Origin: Inia geoffrensis | Taxonomy: Eukaryota > Chordata > Mammalia > Artiodactyla > Iniidae | Assembly: GCA_036417435.1 (NCBI GenBank) | Contig: CM070900.1 | Span: 117,940,315-118,004,314 of the forward strand | Direction: 5' to 3' | Length of the DNA stretch: 64,000 nt | Part shown: positions 1 through 12,225 of the stretch, piece after piece | Position numbering within the stretch: position 1 is the first letter of the stretch | How the letters are laid out: each line of letters opens with the position of its first letter | Position numbers and translations under genes: made by a program | Notes under the pieces: generated by a model | Database searches by the model: none | The model's input: the letters and a program-made list of their open reading frames with translations, nothing else | What the model was told of the DNA's origin: nothing

Positions 1-365
1 CTGACTCTGCCCCCAGTACCAACCACCCCCAACCACCTCTCTCTCCACACCTCTCTATCTCAGGATTCCTGCTTACTCGTGGCTTCCATTACGTCTTTCC
101 TTCCACTTACAAATATTTATTAAGTTCCAAGGAAACAATGCTGAGCCAAAATAGGCATGGTCCTTGCTCTCATGGATCATACAATTTAGAGTGAGGCAAA
201 CATTTAATCATCTAATAAATAAATGCAGCATTTAACACTAAGATAAATGATATTAGGGAAAGAAAAGCTAAACTGACTTAAAATCTTTATGGTTTTTATA
301 GTCACTTGACAGATTCCTTGTTGAGTGTTCACAGAGCGTTACAGTATGATAACATAGATAGTAAA

Positions 366-505
366 TCAGCTCCAAACCTGAGTGCTTGGACAGAGATTGT
401 ATGTAAATCCCTCCTCTGCCACTGCTAGCTCTATAACTCTGGTCAAGTTGCTTAACCTCTCTGAGTCTCAGTTTTCTCATCTGTTACCTGTGTGGGTAGC
501 AATAT
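366..505 (+). repeat. MIR SINE, first part
   Basis: An ancient mammalian MIR core is recognisable on the forward strand: a stretch resembling CTCTGCCACT..AGCT is followed by CAAGTTGCTTAACCTCTCTGAGTCTCAGTTTTC in pieces, ending near CTCATCTGTTA. The match breaks near 505 and resumes near 956, so the copy appears to have been split by a later insertion. MIRs are tRNA-derived, long-inactive SINEs. Confidence 0.75.
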
Positions 506-955
506 TTATTGTGAGGTTGGGTTCCCCCAGAATCAGACCCCAAGACTAGAATCGTTTTATAAATTATTTGAGAGATCATCCCAAGAAACTCCACTGCAGA
601 GGGAAGTGAGACAGGGAAGGGAAGGAAGCCAATAAAGGGTATGTCATCAAGTAGGTAATCACTGTGGGCAAGGGGTGCGAGCTCAATCCGATGGGGAACT
701 AGGGGAAATCTTGTTAAACACACCTCAGAGTTATACTACATGAGGAGTGAGGAAGCTGAGGTACTTATCCCCCGACTCCCTTCCACCTTTGGTGAAGGCT
801 GCTCCTAGATTCTTTAACCCGCTGTACTTCTGAGATGTCCCATGCTCACAGGTGAGAGAAAGCAAAGCTGGGAGTTACCAGGGAGATTCCATGGCCATGC
901 ACTAGAATGGTGAGTGACAAGGGAATGTGGGTGAGGCGATGAGAGCTTCTACACC
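506..955. repeat. Unclassified insertion inside the MIR, possibly an old LTR
   Basis: About 450 bp sit between the two halves of the MIR. The segment opens with TTGGGTTCCCCCAGAATCAG and holds purine-rich and moderately GC-rich stretches unlike the AT-rich surroundings. I suspect an old LTR but cannot name the family, and I did not find target-site duplications. The two open frames over it (268-480 and 484-723, reverse) show no recognisable protein. Confidence 0.4.
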
Positions 956-1035
956 TACCTTCAGGAGGTTTTTATGAGGATTTGAGATAAGAAGATAATG
1001 GAACAAAGTAGGAACTCAATAAACTGTATTTATTA
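956..1035 (+). repeat. MIR SINE, second part
   Basis: TATGAGGATTTGAGATAA and the later GGAACTCAATAAACTGTATT match the usual 3' part of a MIR (GAGGATTAAATGAGATAA ... GCTCAATAAATG). It continues the fragment that stops near 505. Confidence 0.65.
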
Positions 1036-1880
1036 CAACGAATAAAATTCTTGTTGAGAGGATGAGATGTGCACTTACGAAGTGGTAACATAATAACACA
1101 CTACAATGTAAAATTCAATATGTGATTGTTAACATGAGTTAACATGTTATATTACCACAATGGCAGTTCAGAAGAGTCTGATAGATTGTGTCCTAGAGAA
1201 AAAGGGCAGAGCTTTTCCTTGAGTTTCTAACTCCTTTAATAGTGAAAGAAAAGAGACTGGATCTCTCAGGCAAGGGGCTAAGAGAAGGTAAGAAGACAAG
1301 ATGAACATTTTTCTGTGGTAGAGAAGGAGGAAGCAGCCTTACCAGAGCAGAGAATTCATAATCACAAAGGAAGATGAAATTGTAAGTTAGGGCAAAGTCA
1401 AGGAAGTTTTTAAACGTTAACCAGAGGCATTTGGATTTTATCTTGAGGCAAATAGGCACCTTCTGAAGATTGTTGAATAACGAAAACCATCATGAAAACA
1501 AAAATTGAAGAATGAACATTGAGTCTTAAATCTTGAAAAAGACATTGGAATTTATATAGAATAAGTCCTACCCAATACAAAAGGCCTTTCTAGAAAGTCT
1601 GTGACTTGGTGAAAATATGAACATTTGCAGTGATTCCATGTTCATAAGATATGGCATTAGCTCTAAGTGTTAAAAAGTGGTTCCCTTTATTGAACAGAAA
1701 TGTGCTCCTGGTGACTTCCTCACATTAGCCCTGATTCATGTTTCTAAATTTATATTAAACATAGAGCCCTTATAATACTTGAAGATAACTAATAAGTCCT
1801 TCAAGACACCTTTTTAAGTTCTAAATGTTGGGAGTACCCTTGGCTTTTTCACTGTCTACTACTCTTCCTAAATAATTTAA
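1036..1880. other. No recognisable feature
   Basis: AT-rich sequence. I see no gene, RNA gene or repeat that I can name. The 88-residue reverse frame at 1193-1459 is hydrophobic with no known motif and is most likely chance. Confidence 0.5.
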
Positions 1881-2920
1881 TCTAGATCCATGACTTTAAA
1901 TACCATATATATGCAAATAACTCCCAAATTAATATCTCCAACCCCAGCATCTCCTCTTAGCTCAAACTGTCCCTTGGCAACTCCATTTGAATATCTCATG
2001 TTCAAACTAGAACTCCCGAATTTCCTATGCATAAAAGCTCCTCCCCCAGTATCCTCATGTAGCAAATGGTATCTCCGCTCCCTTACTGGCCCAAAACCCA
2101 AATAACATCATTGATTCCTCTCTTTTTCTCACATCCCACATTTAATTCATCCACGTGTCCTGTCAGCTCTGCCTTCAAAAGATACCCTGTATTTAACTAC
2201 ATTTCAATCTTAATTGCTAACCCCCCAGTCTAAGCTACCATAATCTCTTACCTAGACTTTTATAATAGAATCTTCTAGCAATCTTCCTGTTTCCACTTTT
2301 ACTCCTCTTGCCTATTCTACACACATTAGCCAGAATGACCTTTTTAAAATGTAAATCAAGTCACCTCACCTCCCTTTTTAAGATCCTCCTATCACACGTA
2401 ATAGAATGCAAACTTCTTCCTCCTTACAGGAGGACCTGTAAGGTCCTCCATGACATGATCTCTTCCTCTCTCATAACCCTAAGACCTACCACACACCTCT
2501 ACCCCTCTACTGTAGTCTTCTCACACTGAATGTCTTGCTGTTTACTGAATATACCAAAAAGCCTACTATCTCAGAGTCCTTAGACTTACTATATGCTCTG
2601 CATGAAATGCTCTTCAACAGAGCTTTGCCTGGCTTACTTCCTCCCTTCCCTGAAGTCTGCTCAAATGTCATATCCTCATAAAGTCCTGCACTGACTACTT
2701 TAACCACAACAAACCTCCACTTACACTGTTTGACTTTCCTTCTTAGTGCTTTTCAGTGCCTGAAGTTATGGCATATTTTCATTTGTTTACTTGTTTCTTG
2801 TCTACCTCCACAAATAGATCATAGGCTTCATGAGTTCAGGAATTCTGCCTGTATTAACTGCTATGTTCTGCTTGCCTAGGGCAGTGCCTGCCACCTAGTA
2901 AGTTCTCAACAAATCTCTGT
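1880..2920 (+). mobile_element. L2 LINE, 3' end
   Basis: This kilobase follows the 3' part of the ancient L2 LINE in order. It has CTCCCAAATTAATATCTCC, then CTCCTCCCCCAGTATCC, a CTGTCAGCTCTGCCTTCAAAA block, CCAGAATGACCTTTTTAAAA, AAGGTCCTCCATGACATGATC, CTCAAATGTCATATCCTC and finally GGCAGTGCCTGCCACCTAGTAAG with a short A-rich end. In the family these encode the end of the reverse-transcriptase ORF and the 3' tail. The reading frame is destroyed by stops and indels; the small forward frames at 1890-2105 and 2308-2529 are its remains. Confidence 0.85.
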
Positions 2921-3221
2921 GGAAAGAGAGAAGAATAGGAAAAAAAAGGAAGAAGGAGGAAGAATGGAAGGAATGAATAGAATTCTTGGCAATTCACACC
3001 CATTGTTGAAAAACATTGAGTTTAGAGTCATTACTATTGAAATATTTTCCCTCTGAGTGCTCACCAAGTGAAGTCTCCCCAGTACTGTGTTTATGCAACT
3101 CATAGAATTTAATCTGGTGCATTCTTTTAATTTAGGTTTAATATTTCAAGCTTTCAAGATTTTTTTTAAAAATCCACATTATGTAATAAAATATGTTGAC
3201 TTTCTTCCACATTTTTGGTAT

Positions 3222-3800
3222 CTGTGCTGACTAATTTTATGTGTCAACTTGGCTAGGCTATGATACTTAGTTATTTAATTAAATACTGTCTGGGTGTTGC
3301 TGTGAAGGAATTCTGAAGATGTAGTTAACAGCTGACTATAAATAAAGAAGAGTACTCTTAATGTGAGTAGGCCTCATCCAATCAGCTTAAGGCTTTAAGA
3401 GCAAAAACAGATTTCTTGATGAAGAAATTCTGCCTCAAGACTGCACTGTCAGCCCCTATCAAGTTTCCAGCTTGCTGACCTGCCCTATAGATTTTTAGCT
3501 TGCCTTCTCCACAATTATGTAAGGAAATTCCTAAAAATAAAATCTCAATCCCTCTCTCTGAGATATATATATATATATACACATATATACACACATATAT
3601 ACATCATATATATCATATCACATCATACATCTTATATAAATAGAGATAAATACAGATTTATAGAGAGATCTCTTTAGAGAGAGATAGATAGATATCTAGG
3701 TCTATTTATCTATCTTTCTATCTATCTATTTATCTATCTATATAACTATCATCTTTCTATTTCATATTAGTTCTGTTTCTCTGGTGAACTCTGGCAGAAA
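3222..3800 (+). repeat. MaLR/ERVL-like LTR-type repeat, with a microsatellite near its 3' end
   Basis: It starts at a variant of GACTAATTTTATGTGTCAACTTGGCTAGGCTATG, a very common mammalian interspersed repeat. It continues through GTGTTGCTGTGAAGG, GGCCTCATCCAATCAGCTTAAGG and AAAATAAAATCTCAATCC (a polyadenylation-type signal), and ends at GTTCTGTTTCTCTGGTGAAC. A TA/CA and GATA microsatellite has expanded inside it at 3562-3745. I recognise the repeat but not its exact family name. Related copies lie at 29025-29190 (reverse) and 34517-34999. Confidence 0.6.
3562..3745. repeat. TA/CA and GATA/CTAT microsatellite
   Basis: A TA run, interrupted CA/TA units and then GATA and CTAT tetranucleotide units follow each other. 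It sits just after the AATAAA-like end of the LTR-type repeat, a common place for such expansions. Confidence 0.85.
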
Positions 3801-4269
3801 CAGTGTCCAAATATGTGAAAAGCAAATCGTGTATATCATCACTCAAATCCAAATCAATAATACAATGAAAGACTACGAAGCAGAAACCTCTCTGTGGACA
3901 TGAATCCGTTTTTAAATACTATTTAGGAGTATTTTTTCAACAAGCAATAAATCCTCTTAACCTACCTTTATCTTATTTCTATGTATATTACAAGTGATTT
4001 TGAAAAATACCTTCTAATTTCAACAAGAATGTCTATAGCATTTTTCCATCTATCAATTTAATAACTTTATCAAAAAAAATAAATAAATAAAACAAAGGAG
4101 AGCTTCATATGTTTTGTTATGAATTTCTTTTTAGTGAACATAACTAATCACTGTTTTCATTCTAAACTCAAGGCAATTGGTTAATGATGTTTTCTAAAGC
4201 TTTGTTAGGCACTGATATATTTATTATGCATTTCTGGAAACTTTTTTTTTTTAAGAGAGGAAAGAGCTA

Positions 4270-4425
4270 ATATTTTAAAATTCTACTCTGTGTTACATCT
4301 CATCTCATTTAATCCTGTCAGTGAACTTATGGAAATAATACTATTCCCATTCAGTAAATAAGAAAACCAAAGCTCCCAAGTTTAAACTACTTGCCAAGTC
4401 ACCCTATACTGCAGTACTCTTCTAA
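4270..4425 (-). repeat. MIR SINE, reverse
   Basis: CATCTCATTTAATCCTGTCA and the later CAGTAAATAAGAAAACCAAAG resemble the reverse complement of a MIR (TAATCCTCACAAC ... GATGAGGAAACTGAGG). Diverged, with rough ends. Confidence 0.55.
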
Positions 4426-4829
4426 TCAGAACATATATACGACATCTATCTTCTGGTTTCTGTTGTAATCATTACAACAACTCATTCAGCTTATCAGGGA
4501 ATCCATTATCACATCTGTAAATTCTTTCAGTAGACTAAGGTGTAATTTTTATGAAGCTATTTGTTGGAGTCCATTCAAAGCAACCATGTTCCCATTTAGT
4601 ATTCTCTAACTTGTCTTGGATTATAGATCCTTATTAGGATGATCTCCAAATCAAGCAATACTCCAGGGGAAGAATTAAAGAGAGTTTGTAACTGACTGGG
4701 TGTGGGAAGCAAAGAAGACAAAGGCTTTTCTTTTCCTTTTTTTTTAATGACTCCAATATATTAAGCCTAAGAGCATAGGACTGGTAGATTATATTCCTCC
4801 TGAGTTGCTCCCTGCTTATCTGTAAAAGG

Positions 4830-5250
4830 GATTATGTGTCCCTACTCATTGCCCTGGGACTTGCAGTGCCCCCTGCTCAGTGAAGTATACTTTCCTGACC
4901 CACTGTCAGGTTTGGTCACGTGATTTGCTTTGGCCAATGATGTGTAAACAGAAGCGACACATACCACTGGATATTTCTGCCAACAATCTTGCTCTTTCTC
5001 ATTGCCAATAAGAACAGAGTGTTCTACCCAGAGACTGTTCCTCCAGTCAAGGTCCCAGAATATGAATAAGAAAATATACATGGGGTAAAACTACAGGCAA
5101 ACTTGTTGGCCAACATGTAATGTGAGCAAGAAATAAGGCATTGTTATTTTAAGTAACAGATTACTAGGATCGTTTGTTCTTGAAGCAAAGTTGACTGATA
5201 AAGGTGATGGGCCTACAATGAATAGAATCAAATATAGTGAAAAGTAATGG
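4830..5250 (+). repeat. MLT1-like LTR
   Basis: The tract GGTTTGGTCACGTGATTTGCTTTGGCCAATGATGTG (in pieces) and the ending ATTGTTATTTTAAGTAACAG resemble the MLT1 group of MaLR LTRs. These are ancient non-autonomous ERVL-related elements. Reverse frames at 4842-5081 and 5091-5288 overlap it and carry no known domain. Confidence 0.55.
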
Positions 5251-6844
5251 TGATTTAGGATTATGTTAATGGATTGAGAATGCTGCAACTTTATATAGCC
5301 TAAAATCTGAATTATAAATGAGCTTTTGTTACCATATGGAATAACAAAAAATAACTTCCATAAGATTATGAAGATTATTGAAAATGAAAAGGCTTTAAAA
5401 TCTGATTTATCTACATAACTGTCTACAGAGCCATTGGTAGGTCAAGATGCATTAATTTTCTACAGATTTTGAGCAATCGTAATAGATACCATAGATAATT
5501 AGTTTTTGTTTGGAATCTAGATTTTTTTGTTCTTTTAGACCTTGGTATTCAAACTGATTTTATGTTTTCAATTTTGCCATATCTCCATTCACTTTGTTTA
5601 TTAATAAGTCCTAAATCTATTGAGGGTTTCTGAATTTGTACTTTGATATTTGGTATAAATACTTTTTATGTCTTACCTAATAAAAAGGATATCCATTAAA
5701 TTTCTATACTTTTTGGAATGCTTGAACAAACCAGAAAATCTGGTCAAGAATTTTTTTGCTGAAAAATCAAAACAAACATAGTAGGTTGAAAAATACAGTG
5801 CCATGTTATTTTCCTAGTAGTTAAAAATTTATGACTTATTCACATAGTCTGATTTGTTTAAAATTGTGCTTTCTTCAAGTAAAATAAACAGAATTTTAAG
5901 ACTTGGCATTAACCAACCCATGAGATGACTTTGGCCTGAAGGTTCTTAAATGCATTATATATTGATGAGCTTATTTCCTCAGCTTTCTGACTGAAGTCAT
6001 GGACAATATGCTGCTTATATAATCTTTGTTCTTAGATGATGTAAATATATTTAGCTTTATAAAATGTTCTACTAAACCAATCATTATAACATCACAGGAA
6101 TAAATTTAACTAGTTAAATAATTATTGGAAGATTATATGGTTATACTTGTTTTCTTTTCTATATTTTGCAGCTATAAAGGTTTCATATTATATTATTCAT
6201 CTGATGTGAAGAAGAGTTCTGAGATTTATTAAAGGAATTACTTTTCTATAATTCATTTTGATCTGAAACAATTTGCTCTTCCTTATAGTAATTATTTTTA
6301 TTTTTAAATTGATTTGAAATTTTTCTTTTTTGGTTAAGTTGATAAAATATTAACATTTTCTTTCATATTATACAGACTAGGTAAATATATTTTCTTTAAT
6401 TAAGACTTCCATTGTTCCATGTTATAGCATTAGTACTTATCTAAAACTTTTGTTAGTCTCATATTCTATCATAGCACATATTTTATAACATATTTTTGAT
6501 TAATTTTTTGATACAGTAGCATTTATTTTTACCTCTGTAATTAAAATATTAGGAGAAGATAAGATCAGGAAGTATTATGACAAAATTTAAGGATTCTGCA
6601 GGGAATGGACACAGTGATTATGGCAGATCCTGTTAGTTGTTTATCCACAAACCACTTCCCACCTCCTTTCCTGCTAATTGAATCAGAATTCTTCAGGAGA
6701 GCAATGAGCCCTCTTGAGCAACTAATCCTAACTGCTCCAAGCAGTCTTTAACAACCTTGTTCCCATTTGACAGAAACTTAATTCCCACACACCCTTACAA
6801 CTAAACACAGCCACGTGATCCATATGGGTTTCTCTATGGCTTCT
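5251..6844. other. AT-rich sequence without recognised gene
   Basis: Very AT-rich, with no open frame of note. Around 6600-6840 a less AT-rich patch (CCACAAACCACTTCCCACCTCC) may be the reverse strand of an old MLT1-like LTR, but I cannot place it firmly. Confidence 0.45.
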
Positions 6845-7010
6845 AGATTTTTGTCATTGTTAAAAAGACCTCCTTCATTATAAGACTATTTTTAGAAATT
6901 CTCCCAAGTTATCTTCCGGTGCTTTCATGGTTTCAGTTTCTGTGTTGTTCAAATCTTTAATTCATCTGGAATTTGTTTTGGAATAAGGAGTGAAGTAGTC
7001 ATCCACCTTT
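6845..7010 (-). mobile_element. Old L1 fragment, ORF2 C-terminal region
   Basis: TTTCATGGTTTCAGTTTCTG and AATCTTTAATTCATCTGGAATTTGTTTTGG read as the reverse complement of L1 ORF2 downstream of the reverse transcriptase. The same landmark is at 48930-48970 in the younger L1. Strongly diverged. Confidence 0.6.
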
Positions 7011-7558
7011 TTTCTCTCTCTCTCTCTAAATATAACTTCCTCCTTTTCTGCACTTATTACTGTCTGCTTTTTCTCCCATTACACACCTACGCTGCTTTAA
7101 AAAAATCTTTGACTCTCAGAATGAGGTATTATTAAAAAGAGGAAGTACCAATAAGCCTCTCATATTATAATTATCTTTGGCATTCGGGAAAGCTTTTATT
7201 ATATTTAAAAGTTTGGATAATGGGAGATCAAAATCGACCTTCTCAAAATGCCTCTTCCTTCTTCCACCTCAAACAAACATCCACTTTAGAGTGAAAATAC
7301 CAAGGAGGAAAAGAGAAACTTCCATAAATATATGTGAAATATATTGATTTATCCAAAATTTTGTTGAAAATTTTTGTGTGTGTCAAAAAGATTTCTGGCA
7401 CTGCACTTTTTGAAAATTAAACAGGGGCTTTTTGTAGTTAAACACAGTATTTTTTAACAAAAGAAGGAATCACTCACTGCTTTCTGTAGTGGAGATATGC
7501 TTCATGCATCCCCTTTTCCTCTGAGTGGACCACGATTCTCTTTACAGATGGAATACAA

Positions 7559-7804
7559 CCATTTACAGTTTTGTTTTGTTTTGTTTTGTTTTTTGCGGTA
7601 CGCGGGCCTCTCACTGTTGTGGCCTCTCCCGTTGCGGGGCACAGGCTCCGGACGCGCGCAGACTCAGCGGCCATGGCTCACGGGCCCAGCCGCTCCGTGG
7701 CATGTGGGATCTTCCCAGACCGGGGCACGAACCCTTGTCCCCTGCAACGGCAGGTGGACTCTCAACCACTGCGCCACCAGGGAAGCCCCCCACTTACAGT
7801 TTTG
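7559..7804 (-). mobile_element. CHR-type tRNA-derived SINE with target-site duplications
   Basis: Read on the reverse strand, the element begins GGCTTCCCTGGTGGCGCAGTG, carries a B box (GGTTCGTGCC), continues with a GC-rich tRNA-unrelated body and ends in a TTTTG-interrupted tail (A-rich in its own sense). Flanking copies CCATTTACAGTTTTG (7559-7573) and CCACTTACAGTTTTG (7790-7804) differ at one base and mark target-primed insertion. The several 60-102 residue frames over it are frames of the SINE, not proteins. Confidence 0.93.
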
Positions 7805-9780
7805 ATCTAAGTTAGGCACATAGATTATAGGAAGAGCTCCTTTAAAAATATTATGCATCTTTATAAATATATTTGAGAAAACATAATTTTTTATAAAATT
7901 GGCAAAACTTGTTGAAGCTGGGTGATAACGGTACTTGGAGGTTTATCATCCTATTCATTCTACTTTGATGTACACCTGAAAAGTTCCATAGAAACAGAAT
8001 AAAAAACAGTAACATTTTAAACTTTGATTAGTCATTTACAACTCACTTTGTATAAAGATCCTTAGAACAATGGGGGAGGAGGTTCCAGCAAGAGCTGAGA
8101 AGGGCCACCTCAGAGAGATGCACTCATATCAACCAACAACTGAAATAAAAATATTCTCATTTCCCAAGCATTTGGAAATAACACTTGCCCAGCCCAGAAG
8201 AAGCAAAAGCCTGAAAGGAGGACAGTACAAAATGGATCTGAAGACATCTACCAAACGTTCTTGAAAACACAAGGTCTTTTCATTACACTGAGGTTACATT
8301 ACAACACTCCATTAGTATGACTGACTAGATCTATGAGTCAATATCACACCCCAACTTTTAGGACATTATGTCATAGTTTTGTAGCTATTTATTATTTCTT
8401 TTGGGTCTTTCTCTTCACTATACATTTGACTCGTTAAGGCAAATTGAGAATCTAAAATAAAATCAGCATGACATTTAGATTAGTTAAGAACCAAAATAAA
8501 TAAAGCAATTAACACACTCATATATATATATACCTCCTCTAAGTTCCATTTCAATTCTAAGATTCAAATACTCTTTGATTTGAAATGAACTAAGACAAAT
8601 AGCATGATGTACATTAAAGCCACGCTTGTACTGAATTCTCACTCAAATTTTTCTAATCATATAGCTTCATTTTTACCAGGATTCACTTCTGCAAAAATGT
8701 TAATTAAAAGAACAAGAGGCAAGGGTTACTGAATGTGGTATGGTTTGTTGCTAAGCCAAATCCCTCCTGTGCATGATTCAAACCAAAAGCTAAATAATGT
8801 TTATTTTCATCTCTATCTAAGAAAACAACAAAAAAAAGGGAGACAGTGGGGTAGAAGGGACGAAGTAAAATCAAAAATTAAAAATCAAAATTGTTTTCAA
8901 GTATGTCACAAAGATGTAAATGAGAGGAACTGGAATAAGATTTTATATAATAAAGAAATGGCATCATAATGAAGGAATAGACAGGAGAGAAAACAATACG
9001 GAGGGGAGCAGAGTCGTGTTTTGTTATTGTTGCTTGTTTCATTTTATTAGGCAAAGAAAGTAGTTTGGGGGAAAGCAAGATGTGTAAAGAAGGTTATAAT
9101 GAACTTTTGAAGGGTGATCAGAATATACATAATTTGCTTTTAGAGTTACATCTACATTTATTTTGGATGTGTTTCCAAGTTGATATGGGTCTGAAGTTGA
9201 AATAAAGTAGTCCCACTTTTATTTAAGTTTCAGTTCTATAAAATGAGCTTCACTCACATTAGCCTAAAGCACGTGTGTTAATGCTGCTTTTTAAGGCCAC
9301 CATTATAAAGATGTTATGTTAATTTCATTATCAATGACTCAAATATTAGTTAATATAAAATCAAAAGACTGGAAGGAGACATTATATATAGAAAGCCCTC
9401 TTTGCTCACTCATTTTCCCACTAAACTCAGGATTCAGTATAATAAGAAGATCACAGGCATTGTTTTCAGATTCACCATATACAAGTAGGGTGATTTTAAG
9501 CAAATCAAACTCAACCAACTTCTATTTCTATATATATAACTAAAATTACTATATTTCTTAGTTCTAGAAGTTCCACTTGGTATTTTTTCAAAATTGCCTG
9601 ATTGAGAATGTCATTTTTTCTACTTAAAAAAACCATGAATTATTTGAAACATACTTAAGTTGTAGTCAATATCTAATAATTCTACTTTCTAAAGTTGTTG
9701 AGATATAAGCATGCTATTTCTTGTGTGTGTTGACTAACACATGATGGATTATTTCCTCATGTGTTTTGTAATTGTGGATT
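7805..9780. other. AT-rich sequence without recognised gene
   Basis: No gene or firm repeat is recognised. A 64-codon forward frame at 8070-8264 (starting MGEEVPARAEKG) has no known motif. A short TA run lies near 8519-8532. Confidence 0.4.
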
Positions 9781-9848
9781 GTGAGTGCATTGTAATGAGA
9801 ACTTTATTTGTGGTAATCCTACATGGTGTGTCCTTCTACCATGGACAC

Positions 9849-9890
9849 ACCCTGCCTGGCCCAATCCTTGTCCCCCCCATATCTATGCTT
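9849..9890 (+). repeat. 42-bp perfect duplicate, copy 1
   Basis: This segment (starting ACCCTGCCTGGCCCAATCC, with a run of seven C) occurs again without a mismatch at 10856-10897. The bases on both sides differ, so the shared unit is sharply bounded. Confidence 0.9.
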
Positions 9891-9924
9891 GTGCTTCTAG
9901 AATAGTTTGCATTTTTACATGTAG

Positions 9925-10500
9925 GCAAGATGAAGTAACAGGGACTATATTTATCCTCCTGCCTGAAACAGCTAAAATTCTGGACAAAATATATGGAGCA
10001 ACAGTTTTTAAAGACAACAGACATTAAGAAGAAAGACAATGACCTCTGAGAGATAGGAAATGAATGAGGTGAGCTCCACAATTAAGAAGGCTTCCAGAGA
10101 AAGGGCACACAAGAGGAGCCTGGCAGTTTTTTGAGGTAAAGAGGTGGAACTGAGAATGTGAAAGGCCAAGGAGACTGGAATTTATACAGCACAGTATCAA
10201 GGAGGAGAGAGCTGCATAGAGAGAGAGTTCTAGAGACCTGTAGAGTCTCCTCAACTCTAAGCACCCTAATTACAATAAAAGGCAGAGATTGACAGATTGG
10301 ATAAAAAGCAAGACCTAACTATGCACTATCTACAAAAAGCCCACTTTAAATAACAAGACAGTTTTAAGGTAAAAGGACAGAAAAAAATATATACAATGCT
10401 AACACTAACCAAAGGAAAGAAGGTAGGAGTGGCTATGTTAATACCAGATAAAATAGATTCCAAAGCAAAGAATATTACCAAGGATAGAGAAATTTTATAG
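9925..10500 (+). mobile_element. Old L1 fragments: 5' region joined to endonuclease region
   Basis: Sequence to about 10260 (GAGAAAGGGCACACAAGAGG, AAAGGCCAAGGAGACTGGAA) looks like the 5' region of an old L1M/HAL1-type element. From about 10265 (GATTGACAGATTGGATAAAAAG, TAGGAGTGGCTATGTTAATA) it matches the L1 ORF2 endonuclease region. The intervening ORF1 is missing, so this is an internally deleted, long-dead copy. Confidence 0.55.
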
Positions 10501-10855
10501 ACGTATTCAGTGTTTGCTTCTGCAAGTCCCCCTATGAGTATTATTAGCTTTGATATTAATGGACACACAGGGAGAGGAGAGTGGGCCTTAGACAAATAAG
10601 AGGCAGGGAGTTGGCACTGAGGCTGGGAATTTCTTGGCTTAAAGTTTTCCAGGCCCTACAGACAGTAAAAATTCTAATCTCAAATCTGAGTGCTGTTCTG
10701 AGGTAAATCCTGGGGAGGCTATTTTCTCAAGCAGAATGCAGGGAGATGACATGCTTTTCTGTCTCTTAGTGTTACTGGGTTAATTTTTTCTACATCACCC
10801 TTTCCCTGGATGGCCGTGAGTCCATCTTTTTGCAGAGGATCAGTTCTAACCCCCA

Positions 10856-10897
10856 ACCCTGCCTGGCCCAATCCTTGTCCCCCCCATATCTATGCTT
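10856..10897 (+). repeat. 42-bp perfect duplicate, copy 2
   Basis: Identical to 9849-9890 over 42 bases, including the seven-C run, in the same orientation. Confidence 0.9.
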
Positions 10898-11189
10898 ATA
10901 GTGAGTGAGAACCATTCCTGTGCCCTCCCTCAGACAACCCCACCATCAGTTCACACTTTGAGCTATAGTTTTTAGTTTTCTCTTCTCATTTGACCTCTAG
11001 GGATTTCCTCTACTTTGTTGCAAGCTCAGTTATGTGTTTAAAAGGAGGTTTCTTATATTTTATCAAGCATTTTTTGGTGTGTTCTTTTGGAGGTTTTTCA
11101 GATATAGATTGCCATATTGCTGGTAACAGAAGTCTGTCTTTATGTGACTTGGCGGTAATAGTGGATATCTTAGGATGAGTGTAAGATTT

Positions 11190-11265
11190 GAAGACAATAT
11201 TCATAAAATGCTTAGAACAGTGTCTGGAGCATAGTTAGTGCTCAATATAGATAGTTATTATGGGG
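11190..11265 (+). repeat. MIR or L2 3' end
   Basis: ATGCTTAGAACAGTGTCTGGAGCATAGTTAGTGCTCAATA is the usual MIR/L2-type 3' core (AGCACAGTGCCTGGCACATAGTAGGTGCTCAATAAA). Short and old. Confidence 0.65.
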
Positions 11266-12079
11266 TGAGTGACTAGGGTGTCAAAGTGATGGTGATTTGG
11301 AGATGACAAAATTCTGGAAAGAATGCACTCTGGGGAATACAAAACTAGGTTGGACACAGAGGTCTTGTTATTTTTATAGACTTTCTATAGGAATTTTTCA
11401 AGACTTTTTTCCCTCAAATTTCTTATTTTTGTATTAGTGATTGTAATTTTTTTCTTTACATGAAGTACCCCTCCATTTTTGTGAGGAAAAATTATATATA
11501 AATGATTTAATTATCTGACAATGACTACTGTCTAAAGGGACTATGTATTGGATAGGAGATTAATTCTGAAAGACAGAAATGTTCATTTGTATCTTCATTA
11601 AAATTAGTATTGAAGATTCTGAGACACAAAAGCAACAGTTCTTACCCTAAACGAGATGGAGACCTGGTGGAAATATGAAACATATATACTTGCAAAAAAG
11701 CAACTAACAATATTACCAGAAAATATGAGCTTTAATACTATGGGTAGGTCAGAAGAGGGAAAGCACCTTGAGTTGAATCAGTCAGGAAAGATTTTGTAAT
11801 GAATGAGAGAATGTTTAGGTAGAATTAGGTAGAGGGAAGAAGGAAGCCAGAAGAGAGGGAGGAAATGTAGGCATGGGCTTACAAGCTGTAAAATGAAGTC
11901 AGAAGGCTAGCCTAACTAAAGGGGATGATTTGTAAAAAGGAGCAGTGAAAAGGAGGAAAAAGCACATTGAGGAAGGTCCTAAAAGTTAAGGACTTATTTT
12001 TTAAGCATTAAAAGCAAATGAAGATTGAGATGGGGTGACAGAGTGAAGGAGACCCTATAGAGTAATTGTGGCTCTCCGA

Positions 12080-12225
12080 TATTATATGATACACTCTTTT
12101 ACATATGTATCCTCCTACTTGCTAGAACATATGCTCCCTGAGGGCAGGGACTTTGGCTGTCTTCTTCACTGCTGTAGTCTTAGCAGTTAGACAAGTGCCT
12201 AACAGAGGGGCCACTGAATGAATGA
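12080..12225 (+). repeat. L2 3' end
   Basis: CTCCCTGAGGGCAGGGACTTTGGCTGTCTTC, later AAGTGCCTAACAGAGGGGCC, and GAATGAATGAATG at the end fit the last 150 bp of L2. Confidence 0.7.

Noticed and set aside
7497..7858. Several overlapping 60-102 codon frames (also at 17058-17300, 28470-28867 and 58436-58869)
   Set aside because: They are translations of CHR-type SINEs in various frames. The same peptide-like strings recur at each SINE, and the frames run into the tails and flanks.
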